From: Niebla homalea
Taxonomy: Eukaryota > Ascomycota > Lecanoromycetes > Lecanorales > Ramalinaceae
NCBI GenBank assembly: GCA_019925105.1
Contig: JAHGAU010000031.1
Coordinates: 228,501-292,500 of the forward strand
Direction: 5' to 3'
Length of the DNA: 64,000 bases
The notes below the pieces were generated by a model. That model worked only from the letters and a program-made list of their open reading frames with translations, ran no database searches and was not told where the DNA came from. This document shows, one piece after another, positions 1-10,489 of this stretch (position 1 is the stretch's first letter; the number at the start of each line of letters is the position of its first letter). A program made the translations under genes and the position numbers.

Positions 1-29
1 TCCGAGGAAAAAGGTGTGCAATTTTTCAG

Positions 30-1338
30 GGCAGTAGACCTCGCGAATGGGTTTTTCTCAAACGGAAATGGTCGTTATGAGGTTCAACGAGGGCGCTCGC
101 AATCTACTATCGCGCCAGATAGCTTCTACGAGTCAAAACGAAGCGCGAATCGGGGGACAGATAGTCATGGCTCGAAAACAGAGTCCCTCAATATCCCAAG
201 ACTATCACAACAATGTGGCCCATCAAGCTTTACACCAGAGCGCTCAAACAAAGCCTCGCGAAGTACGTCAATTCACAGAAGGTACCAAACTCCAACCACA
301 AGTCTCGAGGTGTGCGATAGGCCCGCCAAGGATACTACAGCTTCGAGCATTGAGAGCGACAATTCCTACAAGCACCCAAGTCCACCTTACTCCGAGCAGT
401 CTTTGAAATGCATCCACCCAACAACTTCCAATACACAAGGCATGTTTGAAGTGGGGGAGGTCGGGGGAGAAAGCGAAGTTCAAGACGTGATCGATTGGGC
501 TACGAGCTGTCTAAAACGTGAATTAGCTTCCATCCCGAGCCCACAGTCACCGACACGCGATATCAGCCCCTCATACGGAAGCCCCGACACCCACGATAGT
601 CCTGGAAAGCCCGACTATACGTCACCGAAGAAGTTTGCTTCCCTGCTCTCGGAAAAAGCAAGACGTCATCAGAGCCTCCCGGCCCGTTTTGCCACGCCTG
701 CACCCCATGCCACCCAGCCGTCAGCGACGCCAGGAGATAGGATAAAGGCGTCCGCAAAAGATCGGATAAAAGTCATCCCAACTCTATCTATTCACGAGAT
801 GAAGGGTGTGGTAAAAGAGCTGGACCGGCGTCTGACCGCGATTGAGTCCAACAACGACTTCGAGGCAGAGAGGCCTCCTAAGGTCGTTCATTACAGCGCT
901 CGCCAAGGTTTCAGAGATATGCCCTCGGCTTCCACATCGCGTACCACAATGGACGCCTCCGCTTCAGCTCCTGTAGCTACATCTACCAGCGGCTTCACTC
1001 CTATTAATCGCCCCGTGTCAAGTGCGCAAAATGCAACAGCTAATGCCAAGGCTATGCCGCCGCCTCCGCTACCTCCAAAGCGGAGAGGAAGGTCTATTGC
1101 TGAGCAGAAACTTTCGAAACCGGAGCTATCGGCAGACGTGCCTCAAGATCAACGTCTGGCGGAGGCGGACATCATTGAGCTAGGGCGACGACAATTAGCC
1201 TACAATCGCCACGAGGGAGCTCCGTACGCTTTCAATTACCGTGGTAAACTCCGCAAGGGGTATCGTCACTTACTGACTAAGGTTGGGCATGATGGTAGAA
1301 CTGTGTGGATATCTGAGGAGGTCTCTCGACTGTCCTGA
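30..1338 (+). CDS. Hypothetical protein, 3' part (5' end outside window)
   Basis: An open frame runs from the window edge to a stop at 1336-1338. The first in-frame ATG is far inside, and a good 3' splice site (pyrimidine tract then cag, ending at base 29) suggests this is an internal or last exon, so the gene starts upstream of the window. About 436 residues are visible. The protein is Ser/Pro/Thr-rich and mostly disordered, with a proline run followed by a basic patch near the middle-end (PPPPLPPKRRGRS). The C-terminal 70 residues look more ordered (LGRRQLAYNRHEGAPYAF, later VGHDGRTVWIS). I recognise no family. The basic patch could be a nuclear localisation signal or an SH3 ligand; that is inference. 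Confidence 0.6.
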
Positions 1339-4300
1339 AGTCTTGCCATTTCCCTACACACCCAAAGTTCTCCAGTCTGCAGACTGGTAGGATGGCGTAT
1401 GAGCATGAAAATATCTTGCTCTCAAGAATACCATAGTCCTTCGACCTGCAACATTCGAAAAGTGCCAACAGAGACCTCGAAACGCCGAATGCTACTTTTA
1501 AAAACCAGAGAACCATGTACTGCAACAGCCAGGTCATTCTCTTCTAGGCTACAGTAGACACTCGCCTTTCGTCGGAAGTTATCATGAGAAGGCGTATTAC
1601 TTTCTTATTCAACAGCCCAACCCTCACATTCTTCTCACGAGTGCAAGCAAAACATGGTCTTTCAGGCTTCCGGTCAGTGTCAGCGTCAGCAATAGAATCA
1701 AATCATCTTCCCTCAGTATCTCATCTCCGCAGCCTACTTACCAGGTGTCGATTATCAACCAAAAATGAATGGTTCTGCAGCATGGCTTTCAGAGTCCATC
1801 ATCAGGAATCTTAACAGCTCTGATCACATTCCTGCGGCAGGTTCTTGTTTCTACTTAAGCGCTTCTTCAGTTTGCTGCATCTTTCAATTCCAACAAAATT
1901 CCTCTAAATAGAGGGGATGCTACGGTTCAGTCATCTCACCACACGGCATCCTTGCCAGTGCGTGACATCTCGGATTCCGGGCTATATTGAAAGAAGAATT
2001 ACAACATTTACCCAAGGCTGGTCCTCAACTACGTTACACTTCATGTCCAGCTTAAATCTTTCAGCAAGTAGCACGAGGTCGCCGAGATGGAAAGACGTTT
2101 CGACCCAGCCAGTACTTTCAAGGAGGATAGGAAAATTCTTCGTGTGGTGTTATTCCTCGGGAAATGCTGGACAAGTCATCATTGTACTATTATCCTCTCT
2201 CAATCTTAGATTTCTCAATATTATTCCCCAGGGTAATCCCAACCTCCCATTCTCCATCTTTCATTTAGTTGCCCGCAATCTCTGCTACACATCCCCGTCA
2301 CACGCAGACAGCTCGGCTACCACCCAACACAACATAAAAAGTAATGACCCACTGACGTCTGCATGAACGCGAAGCCATCACAATGGCACAGCAGTCCCTC
2401 ATGATCCCTACAAATCCCAGACCTATCACTCTTCTTGCAGAGCTCAGATATAACATCCTTCCGTCCAAACTCCTGCATATCAAAAGACGACCAAACTTGA
2501 CGTAAGGTGTTCCATCCTCACTCCAATCCTCCCCTGGACAAACCCCGCATGCCCCCTCCCCCCGTTTTCTTGTCCCGCTGTAGGGGAATCGAGGGCGACC
2601 ACTTTGCCTTACTCGCAAAGCTCGTCCCCATACGATCCGTCCCTGTCCGGCCCCCCCCCCCCAACCCCCCGGGGCCACCGTAAATCTCGTTAGAAACCAA
2701 CACCTCCTGCACATGTGACATCTATCCCCCCCTTCACAAGTCATGACCTCCTGAGCGCCATTCTTACCGCAACTGACCCATTCTACCCTCCTTCCCTTGC
2801 CCCCCCCTTCCCCAATCCCCCAATTGTACTTAATGCCGTGCTCCAACGCTACCCAGTGATCTTTGTTTGTGCAAACAATGTTTGACCCACACCCACACTT
2901 CAGCGCCCCAGCACCCCAGCACCCCAGCACCCCCAGCATCCCGCGCGCCCTTCACTCAACCATCCATCCATCTTTTTTTAGGGGGGCACGCACACAACCA
3001 ACCAACCAACCAACCAACCAACCAACGATATTTTTGAATGTACACCGCGCCGCGCCAGCTACGGCCCTGCTTACCTTTCGAGGGGATGCGATAAACTGGC
3101 ACATGCGGCAGCGCGTGAGGGAGATTGCTGTCGGGGCGGTGGTGATGCCGGATGCGGTGTGATGTGGGAGACATGGGAAGTGGGGAAGCGGGGGAAAAGT
3201 GATGGGTTTGGCAGGATGGAAGGGATGACCTGAGGGATCGATGGACAAGGTGTGTTGGGGGATAGGGTTAGTGAGTGGAGATGCTGACAGCGTGGTCGGA
3301 TGGGCAGGTGGAGAAGGAGCGGGGGCGGCATCGAGGGAGTTTTGAGATGGGAGGTGTGGATAGGGAGGAGGTGGGACAAGCTGAACCATAGAAAAGACAG
3401 CAAAAGACAGGGGAGGGCGATAATGAAGGATAGGGAGATGTGCGCTTGCTCATGTTCCACCATTCCTAGCTAGGTAATAAGATGAAGCCATCCTGGTAAA
3501 AGACCGAGTTCGGGCCCAGCATATTCCTGCCATATCAAGACGATCAATGCACGGAGAGCTGGAGCAATTTGATGGGGATTCGATTCAGAGTCTTGCATTT
3601 GGATGCATGTAGGGTTTCCACAAGTGCATACTGAAGCAGAAATCAGGTACAGTAGCCAGGCCGACAAGATTACCTGAACATCTAGATGTCGTGTTCGCTC
3701 GCAAAAGAAGAGCGACTTCGCGTCCTTATCCCATTCCACTCCTTCCTCCACTGACCCATTTCTTAGACTTGAAAGTCAAGTTTGACCTTGCGGCAAATTT
3801 CTAATGTGTCTCCAATGGATGCCAAAGAATTCAAAAGACATCAGATGGGCGACCTGCGTTCTATGACAGAATCGAAGTGGAAATCGTATCACTTTTTAAG
3901 GGTAGAGGTGGTTGAGGATCGAGGTCAAGCAGCTGTTGCGAAGAGTGCAACAAGCTACTTATACCCCGTGTTTCAACGGGAATGGGACGATTAATGCACG
4001 CGAAATTGAGATTCTCGTGAATGCCCAATATCTGACTCAAACACTCTGGCCTGACACAGATTCTCCAAAGCTCTGTGGTAAGACAGCAATGAGCGAAAAT
4101 TGCTCAGAGGTGGGATGTGCCAATGACGTTAGTGGGTGCATTGCATGTTGAATTTGGATCGCCAGGTGTTGCTAGGATTGGGCCATGATGCGTCACCAGA
4201 AATTGAAGAACGGGTGCAGAATGTGTCTTGTACGAGTATTTTGGCAGGAAATCCCTTATATTGTCAGGACTCATGATCACCACGTCCTGAGCAAGTTGCA

Positions 4301-4339
4301 CCGAGCAGTCGACTATTGACTCTGGCTTTGACGAATACT
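1339..4339. other. Intergenic, no gene recognised
   Basis: About 3 kb between two convergent genes. Short frames exist on both strands but none shows a family signature, coding-like codon use or a consistent splice model. The stretch holds long C-runs and CCCCAGCA repeats (about 2650-2940), an AACC microsatellite, and a G-rich plus strand from 3160 to 3430. It may contain untranslated regions of the flanking genes. Confidence 0.5.
2996..3026 (+). repeat. (AACC)n microsatellite
   Basis: Nearly eight perfect copies of the tetranucleotide AACC, 31 bases, in intergenic DNA. Confidence 0.95.
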
Positions 4340-7029
4340 TCACGGGGGCGGGTCTTCGTCTTCGACGCTTTCGGGTGGTTCTCCAATTCCAAACTTTTCC
4401 CGCAAGAATGCCATCACCTGACGATTGCCACCTTTCATGTCATACCTTAAGCCAGTGACTTTCAAGCCCATGAGACCCCGCGCCCTCGAAAGAGCCACAT
4501 AGTCTTGACCACTCTCAAAAGTCTTCGCAAGGTCAATTTCGACCTTGGACAATGTCATCCCTTGGGACTTATGGATGGTCATTGCCCACGCAGGCATCAA
4601 GGGGAGCTGAGTCCTCGACGCCCAGCTACTTGGGGGAGGGTAACCATGGGAGCTGGTGCGGCAGACAGACTTGACCATTCGGGTCATGCCTCCAGGTGCA
4701 TCAGTGTTGAAGCGTATGAGCGGCCATTCCTCAGTTCCTTCCGCTTTCAACTTTTGGAGAAAGCGACGGAAACTTTCAGTCTGATGGGCGGCGTCTTTTC
4801 CTTTGAAGTCGGGCGTCTTGTTAACATCCACTGGGACAAAACCAAGCACCTGACCTATTGTACCGTTCACGAGACCGTTGGGAGGGTCCAAATTAGCCAG
4901 TAGGGCGACCTGCATTCCTTTCCGAAGCTGGAGGCTATCGCTGAGACTGTGCCCGACATAGATCTTTGGTCCGCTGTAGGAGGTGGTCGAAAAGTAATCC
5001 TGGATATAGTCATGCCGACAATTCCATTCATCAAAACAAGCATAAGTGCGAATAGGACCAGATAGCCGAGCGAACTCTTGGTCATTGATGTCTTGGACGT
5101 CCGCCTTTCTCGACGACAATTTCGTTGCCTTTTTAGTATCCGAGGGATGGTTGAGGAGTAAATCTCTATCGGCTTGGGTAAGCACTTGCCCCAATCTGCA
5201 CCTTTGGAGAATATCAACGAATGTGGGGTCGCTCTGGCGGTGGATGGTCTGGAGATGTGCGTAATGGAAGTCGCATTCCTGCCAAGCCGCACTACAAAAT
5301 GCCCACTTCTCTTTATCTTTGAATGTGGCTTTGCATTTTGGACAATCGTATCGTTCTGGGGTGCATTTTGGGGAAGGCTTCATCTCACTACCACAAGCAA
5401 GGCAGTGCTGAAACGGCTTCTGTAATAGATAATTGGGTCAGCCTAGGGACAGACAAAATAACAGGCATGATCTCTGGAAAGAGATACCACAGTGTCAAAC
5501 AGTCGGATGGTGCTGTTGGGCTATTGGATGATTGGACTTAGTGGACTTACTACGGGAGGCAGTTGGCAGAAGTCACCCGTCACCACCAGTTGAACACCCC
5601 CAAAAGGGAGAGAGCGATTCCGAGGATCCCCCTCCTTCACCTCTTCGCCCTCACTGTCACTCTCAGCTTCATTATGTTTGTTGTAGCTTCTGGATGCTCT
5701 CATGATCGCGTCCAGTCGTGCAAAATGATGATTCTCAACCATACTGATCTCGTCGATAACAAGTACGTCGGTTTTGCAAAGTCTTTTGTGCACACGTTTC
5801 TGAAACGTGGCATTGTGCTCCAGTTCTTCTAAGGGTCTCTGCTGAGAGGAGACACTCCATCCTGCGTAGACAAATGAAGTCACTCCACCAATTTGCAGGG
5901 CGGCAATGCCAGTCGGTGCAATGATGTCGACGACCTTGCCTGCTTTCTGCAACTTGCTCTTAAACGCTTTGAGGACAGTAGACTTGCCCGTGCCGGCTGA
6001 TCCCGTGTAAAAGACGTTCTTCCCCGAGAGGATAGTATCCACAAGAGCTTGCTGCTCAGCTGTGAGCTCTGGCTCCATGGGCTTCTCTACAAGGCTGGCG
6101 TCAGTATTGGACAGATGAGAAATGGATGTTACGTCTGCCGTATTTGACTCGGAGGCGTCGAAGAACCGTTCGTTGAGATCGTCGTCGTCGTCGTCTGTCG
6201 CTCCGAGTGGAATGAAGTCCGCTCCTTCGGCCATGTCTCCGGAGGGTTGGTCCTTTCTTTGTTTATTGGCTCGTTTCGCATTCCTTGGTTGCGCCATATC
6301 ACGGGGCTTAGGTTGTGTTAAAGATGCCATCGTGTCGTCTGCGTCGTCTTGTGATGTAGGGTCAGTGGTGTCAGAAAAGCTGTTGCCGGCGTTAACCCGA
6401 GATATGACACTCCGCTTATCATTGACGACTCTGCGGCCCTGGTTATTGTGATTGTCTGTGTCGCTGCTACTCGCATCTTCGCTTTCCGTACCAGGTGTTG
6501 CGTCGCCGCCCCGCGACCAAGGGTAACGCATGTTTCTGACCGGTACCTGATCAATGGAATGTGTTGCACCTTCATCATGCTCATCGTCCAGGCGTGGGAG
6601 CTTTCGTACATGGGTTGATGCGCTGGCCCATGACTGAGGACGAGGCCTTGGTCGGCCTAGGGGCGGCTGTGGTGGGGGGGTTGTGTGATGAATGGGTAGG
6701 GTTTGTGCAGGCCTTGGTGGAGAGACCAGATCTATGATTGCCGCCGTAGGCGCTGGCTGTTTGAATGACAATTCCTGCTTAATGTGTTCTGCGTACGCTT
6801 TGTTGGCGCGGTGCCATCCTCCTTCTCCCTCCGTGTACCCTCTGTGTACGGCTCGTGCATAGCCCTTGATCTGGGCCTCCGCATCTGTCCTGAAAGCTGA
6901 GTAAGCTGTCCAATAGCTCCCAATTGCTACCTGGCTTTTTGTATGAGCTTACCAGCGACTGTACAAGCCCGGCCGACGCCCTTCAAAGACAACGTAAACG
7001 ACCTTTTGCGCCTTCTTCGACTTGGCCAT
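4340..7029 (-). CDS. PIF1-type DNA helicase with N-terminal RNase H1/viroplasmin-like domain
   Basis: Three exons on the minus strand: 7029-6953, 6889-5551 and 5419-4340. Both introns are GT-AG (phase 2 and phase 0) and the frame closes exactly, giving 831 residues. Residues 1-70 match the RNase H1 N-terminal hybrid-binding (Cauli_VI/viroplasmin) fold: VYVVFEGRRPGLYSRW, then QIKGYARAVHRGY. A long disordered acidic linker with a six-Asp run follows. The SF1B helicase core begins near residue 310 with Walker A GSAGTGKST, then VLVIDEISM (Walker B) and GDFCQLPPV. A C-x2-C...C-x2-C zinc-ribbon-like insert opens exon 3, and the C-terminal motifs include AWAMTIHKSQGMT and YVALSRAR. PIF1 enzymes are 5'-3' helicases acting on DNA, G4 structures and RNA-DNA hybrids; a hybrid-binding domain fits that role, but function here is inferred. 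No Helitron Rep domain is seen. Confidence 0.9.
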
Positions 7030-7627
7030 GTCCAATGCTAGTCATTAGTGTTTTAGAGAGTCTCAACGCTTAGTACAGTACTACTGTAAATGATGCTGTA
7101 TACTTTGAAATCTCCTGAGAACCTGAGACTGTTAATGAAAACAAAAGCAGAGCGCGACTCCGCGATTTACCCGATCACGTGATTTACTAGAATTAGCGCA
7201 TTATCGTTTCTTTCGGCCTCCCTTGCAATGAAATCTTTTGTCACTCAGTCTCCACGTCAAAATCTATCAATCAGGAAGGTCAATGTAGACTGAAAAGTCA
7301 CGAAAATATGGGATTAGCCTGTGCCTAGCGAAACACCCTCACTCTCTGCCTTTGAATAATCCCGAGCCTCAATTCACAGACGCATCACAGAATGACGTGG
7401 CTTGATCAATTACCGTTTGGAGACTTTAGAGTACTTTTTCATCAGCAACGAGGACATTCATGCCGACTCCTCATTGGGCGCAGAATTTAATGACAACTCA
7501 AGGTGCCAAGGCACAACCATCATATATACGGAGGGTAGTCTCAGCCTGATCCCGAGTTTTCTCGACCTCTGGGGACAACGAAGGTGCCAACTCCTAGCCG
7601 CGTCTGAGAAAGTATCCTGAGCAAGCT
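7030..7627. other. Upstream region of the helicase gene, no gene
   Basis: Contains the probable promoter of the minus-strand helicase gene. A perfect 10-bp palindrome around an E-box (ATCACGTGAT, about 7173-7182) lies roughly 150 bp upstream of its start codon. No other coding signal. Confidence 0.4.
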
Positions 7628-8064
7628 ATGGAGGTCGTTGGTTCCAGCGTAGGTCTGGCTGGCTTGTTTGAGACCTGCATCAATGTAAATTAGACGATGT
7701 TATCAACCAATTTCAGATTGCACGTAGCCAAATCCAAGATCTCAGTATGCTCTCAACGTGACTCGACAATCAAGAGATATTTCTCTTCGCGTAGGAAGGC
7801 AAGGATTGTTTACCCGAAGGAGACGAGACTGATCACCCTATCGAGCGAACGTCAGCTATTATACAGAGGAGCATCAAGCGCACCTTCGAGCAAATTGTGC
7901 AACTATTTCGAGAAAATCAGCATTTCGCGCACGGTTACGGGCTTGAAATCGATCATTCCACTGCTGCAATTCCGATATTGTCCAGTTCCCAACAATTTTT
8001 GGATGATCATGGCCAAGGTGGAATATGGGGAGCTTATCAACAAATTTTGTTACCTCGTAAATGA
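7628..8064 (+). pseudogene. HeLo-domain-like pseudogene fragment
   Basis: An ATG at 7628 opens MEVVGSSVGLAGLFETCI, typical of the start of fungal HeLo domains (membrane-active domain of HET-S/HELLP-type prion and NLR proteins). After a probable 32-bp intron-like gap (7685-7716) the matching frame continues, with TGA at 7759, TAG at 7792 and another stop at 8062. Between the stops it still resembles a HeLo helix: IERTSAIIQRSIKRTFEQ and then LFRENQHFAHGYGLE. No downstream NLR or HET-s-like motif is visible. The gap is short for an intron and several in-frame stops occur, so I call it a decayed gene. Two of the stops could arise by a single C-to-T change, compatible with RIP or simple decay. Confidence 0.45.
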
Positions 8065-10489
8065 GCTTGGGGACCCTATCCAAGGGCACTTGGCTGAGCT
8101 TGCCTTGAAGCTGCTTGAGGACACAGGCAAACCTGATAGCATAGATATCATTTCATAGGCAACTACTGACATTCTTGAACAACGACTCTTTGACAGAACT
8201 ACCCCTGCCGTCATTCCAAGCGACCCAACAGACTCGTAGAGTCATTCGCATATTTCACAATCTTAATGTACTCATCCTCCATACTGATCATCACGGCGTG
8301 CGCTAGGGAGGAAGGGATGAAGAAACGCATGATCAAGGACGGCCAATCGCATAGCTAGCAAGATTGATCGAGAACGGCAAGATATATTTTTGGGGGCATT
8401 CCACCTGACTGTGCCCTCTACCGAATTCTCTCTCCACCAATCTGTCTATTGCGGGATCCCCGAAGCAGGTATCAGGTGTCTCCCAACCGCATCTCCACGA
8501 CCGATCCATCATGAAGTCCGCAGCGTCTTCCCTGCGATGCGGGCCCATGGAGCCAAGAATCGTGCAAAAAACAAAAAGGCAGTTCCTCAGGCGTTGCACT
8601 AGACAGGGTTGGCCTGTTGTACCACATCATACACTGATGCTGGTCGACCAACTCGGTCCCGGACTGGGTGGGTCGCGTGGGTTTTCAATCAAACCACGAC
8701 TTGCTGGCCTCTTGATCTGGGAGCATACGGGGACTATGTGGTGCTTCAGGTTGTATAGAGAGCTTGCTTCGAACGGTCAATCGCAGTGTCTTCCGGCCGT
8801 AGCTGTGGGAGCGCTGGGGGCTCAGGCGGCGTTTAAGCTCATGAGGAGAAAAATGAGGGATTTTCACTTCGAACGTGGTGTTTATGGTCCGTAGAAACGG
8901 AAGCATAAAGCGATCTCCGGGTGCATAGGGAGTCGGCTGAGGATACATTGTAGATTGATAATAGCCCGCAGCAATCGCCTCTAAAATTACCCAGTCTTGC
9001 AGTCGAGTCAAGCTTCAGGAAAGCCGCGGTCTCAGTCCAGCATACAGTTCTCCTCTAGTAAAAGTGCAAGGTTACCGGCGACCTCACGTTTCAAGCTTGC
9101 CACAATGCACAACGGGACGTTTGGCAAGCAGCACGACGATTGCCGAGATCATACAGCAAAGAACTCCAGAATGATGTCCATCTCGCTACAACGGTTCGAC
9201 CGTCTCCGGGACCAGGACCGCACTTGTGTTCGTGATCTCAGGAAGGGATATATATTCATCAGCAGACCTGGGTCCAGGGTTGTTCCTTTGCCTGAAAGAG
9301 CTACCTCGATTTGGACCCAACAGATCTGACAACTTAGTTATATGACCCACCTGGGCAGTACTGCTCTTGGCAGGTCGACCACGGCATATTTCGTAGACAG
9401 TGCGCGCAAAGACACCCCTGAAACACCCCTGATACACCAGCAAATCGAATCCCAATACATTGAAACCGGCGTCACAAGCATTTTTCGAGACAAAAAAGCA
9501 GGAGAAAATTCAGCCACAGCCATCGAAATTGAGGATCCACCCAACCACCTATTTACCACAAGCAATCATACATCCCTTTCACGAACGAGATTTCAGCCAG
9601 CTGGCCTTTGGCCCGAGCCGCCAGATCGCTGCAGGACGCGACGTACATGTACGAAACGGGACTGTGCGATGTTTTCATGCAGAAAAAGGGATCCTGTTGC
9701 AAGCACGCCCCTCCCCTAGAAGAGAATATGTACGAACCGAAAAGGTAGCCAAGCCCCTGCCATGGCGAAGAGCCATTTGTATACCTGCTTGGAGCGTCAT
9801 TTCGCCGCCGGCGCCATCGAGTTCCGTGCGAGCGGTTTTCGGTTAAGCAAGCCAAACATGCCGGTCACCACCGCCGCCATCTTATCAAGCTTGGGTGAGC
9901 ATGCACTGGCAATGGGGAGGGCGTTGGCTTCAAGTTCTTGGCTGGGGCGGGAGCGCGCTGCGCGAGGCTTCATGTGGTGTATTGCGGTTGACTCTTTCCT
10001 TCGCGCGAGATCCAGGCTTTCGCGCAAATTGCAGGGACACACTGGACACGTCGCCGAACATTGCAGGCTGAACCAGGCTGATGCTAAGGGGGGCCTGGTA
10101 CATAGCGAGGGTTACGGGGTAGTCCTTTAGACCTTCACCAGCTCTACTGCACGCCATTCCGCAAAGATTAGCTTGGGCGTCTCCTTATCTCCGTGTCACT
10201 TCCAGCTGTGGCACGTTCAAACGGGTCAATGTAACTTCATCACTGTCTAAGCTCGACTGTCTGTATGTTCGAGTATCCGAACGTTTCACCCAATATTGTC
10301 TATGGCCAGCCAGCACGCCCATACGCTGGGGACCGTATTGTGACTCTGACTCTGCCATCACCTGTCAACCTTCCTCATCCTTTGCTAGGGGTCTGCTCTA
10401 GATTCACATAGAAAGCCTCTACGTAGGGTCGCTCCCTCGAGTACTTCATGCGATATACTTCATGTATTCCATCTCCACATAAACGTCAC
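8065..10489. other. Intergenic, no gene recognised
   Basis: About 2.4 kb. Short frames occur on both strands (for example 8685-9011 minus and 9342-9719 plus). None has a recognisable domain, a convincing start or supporting splice sites. The last few hundred bases probably include the 3' UTR of the debranching-enzyme gene. Confidence 0.4.

Noticed and set aside
2298..2939. 213-codon minus-strand frame
   Set aside because: Composed of Gly/Arg from C-rich runs; no start context, no domain.
4340..7029. Helitron origin for the PIF1 gene
   Set aside because: No Rep/HUH domain, no 5' TC or 3' hairpin-CTRR end was seen; introns and fused domain fit a host gene.
7697..8158. 153-codon plus-strand frame
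   Set aside because: It overlaps the HeLo-like relic in another frame; the relic frame has the family resemblance and this one does not.
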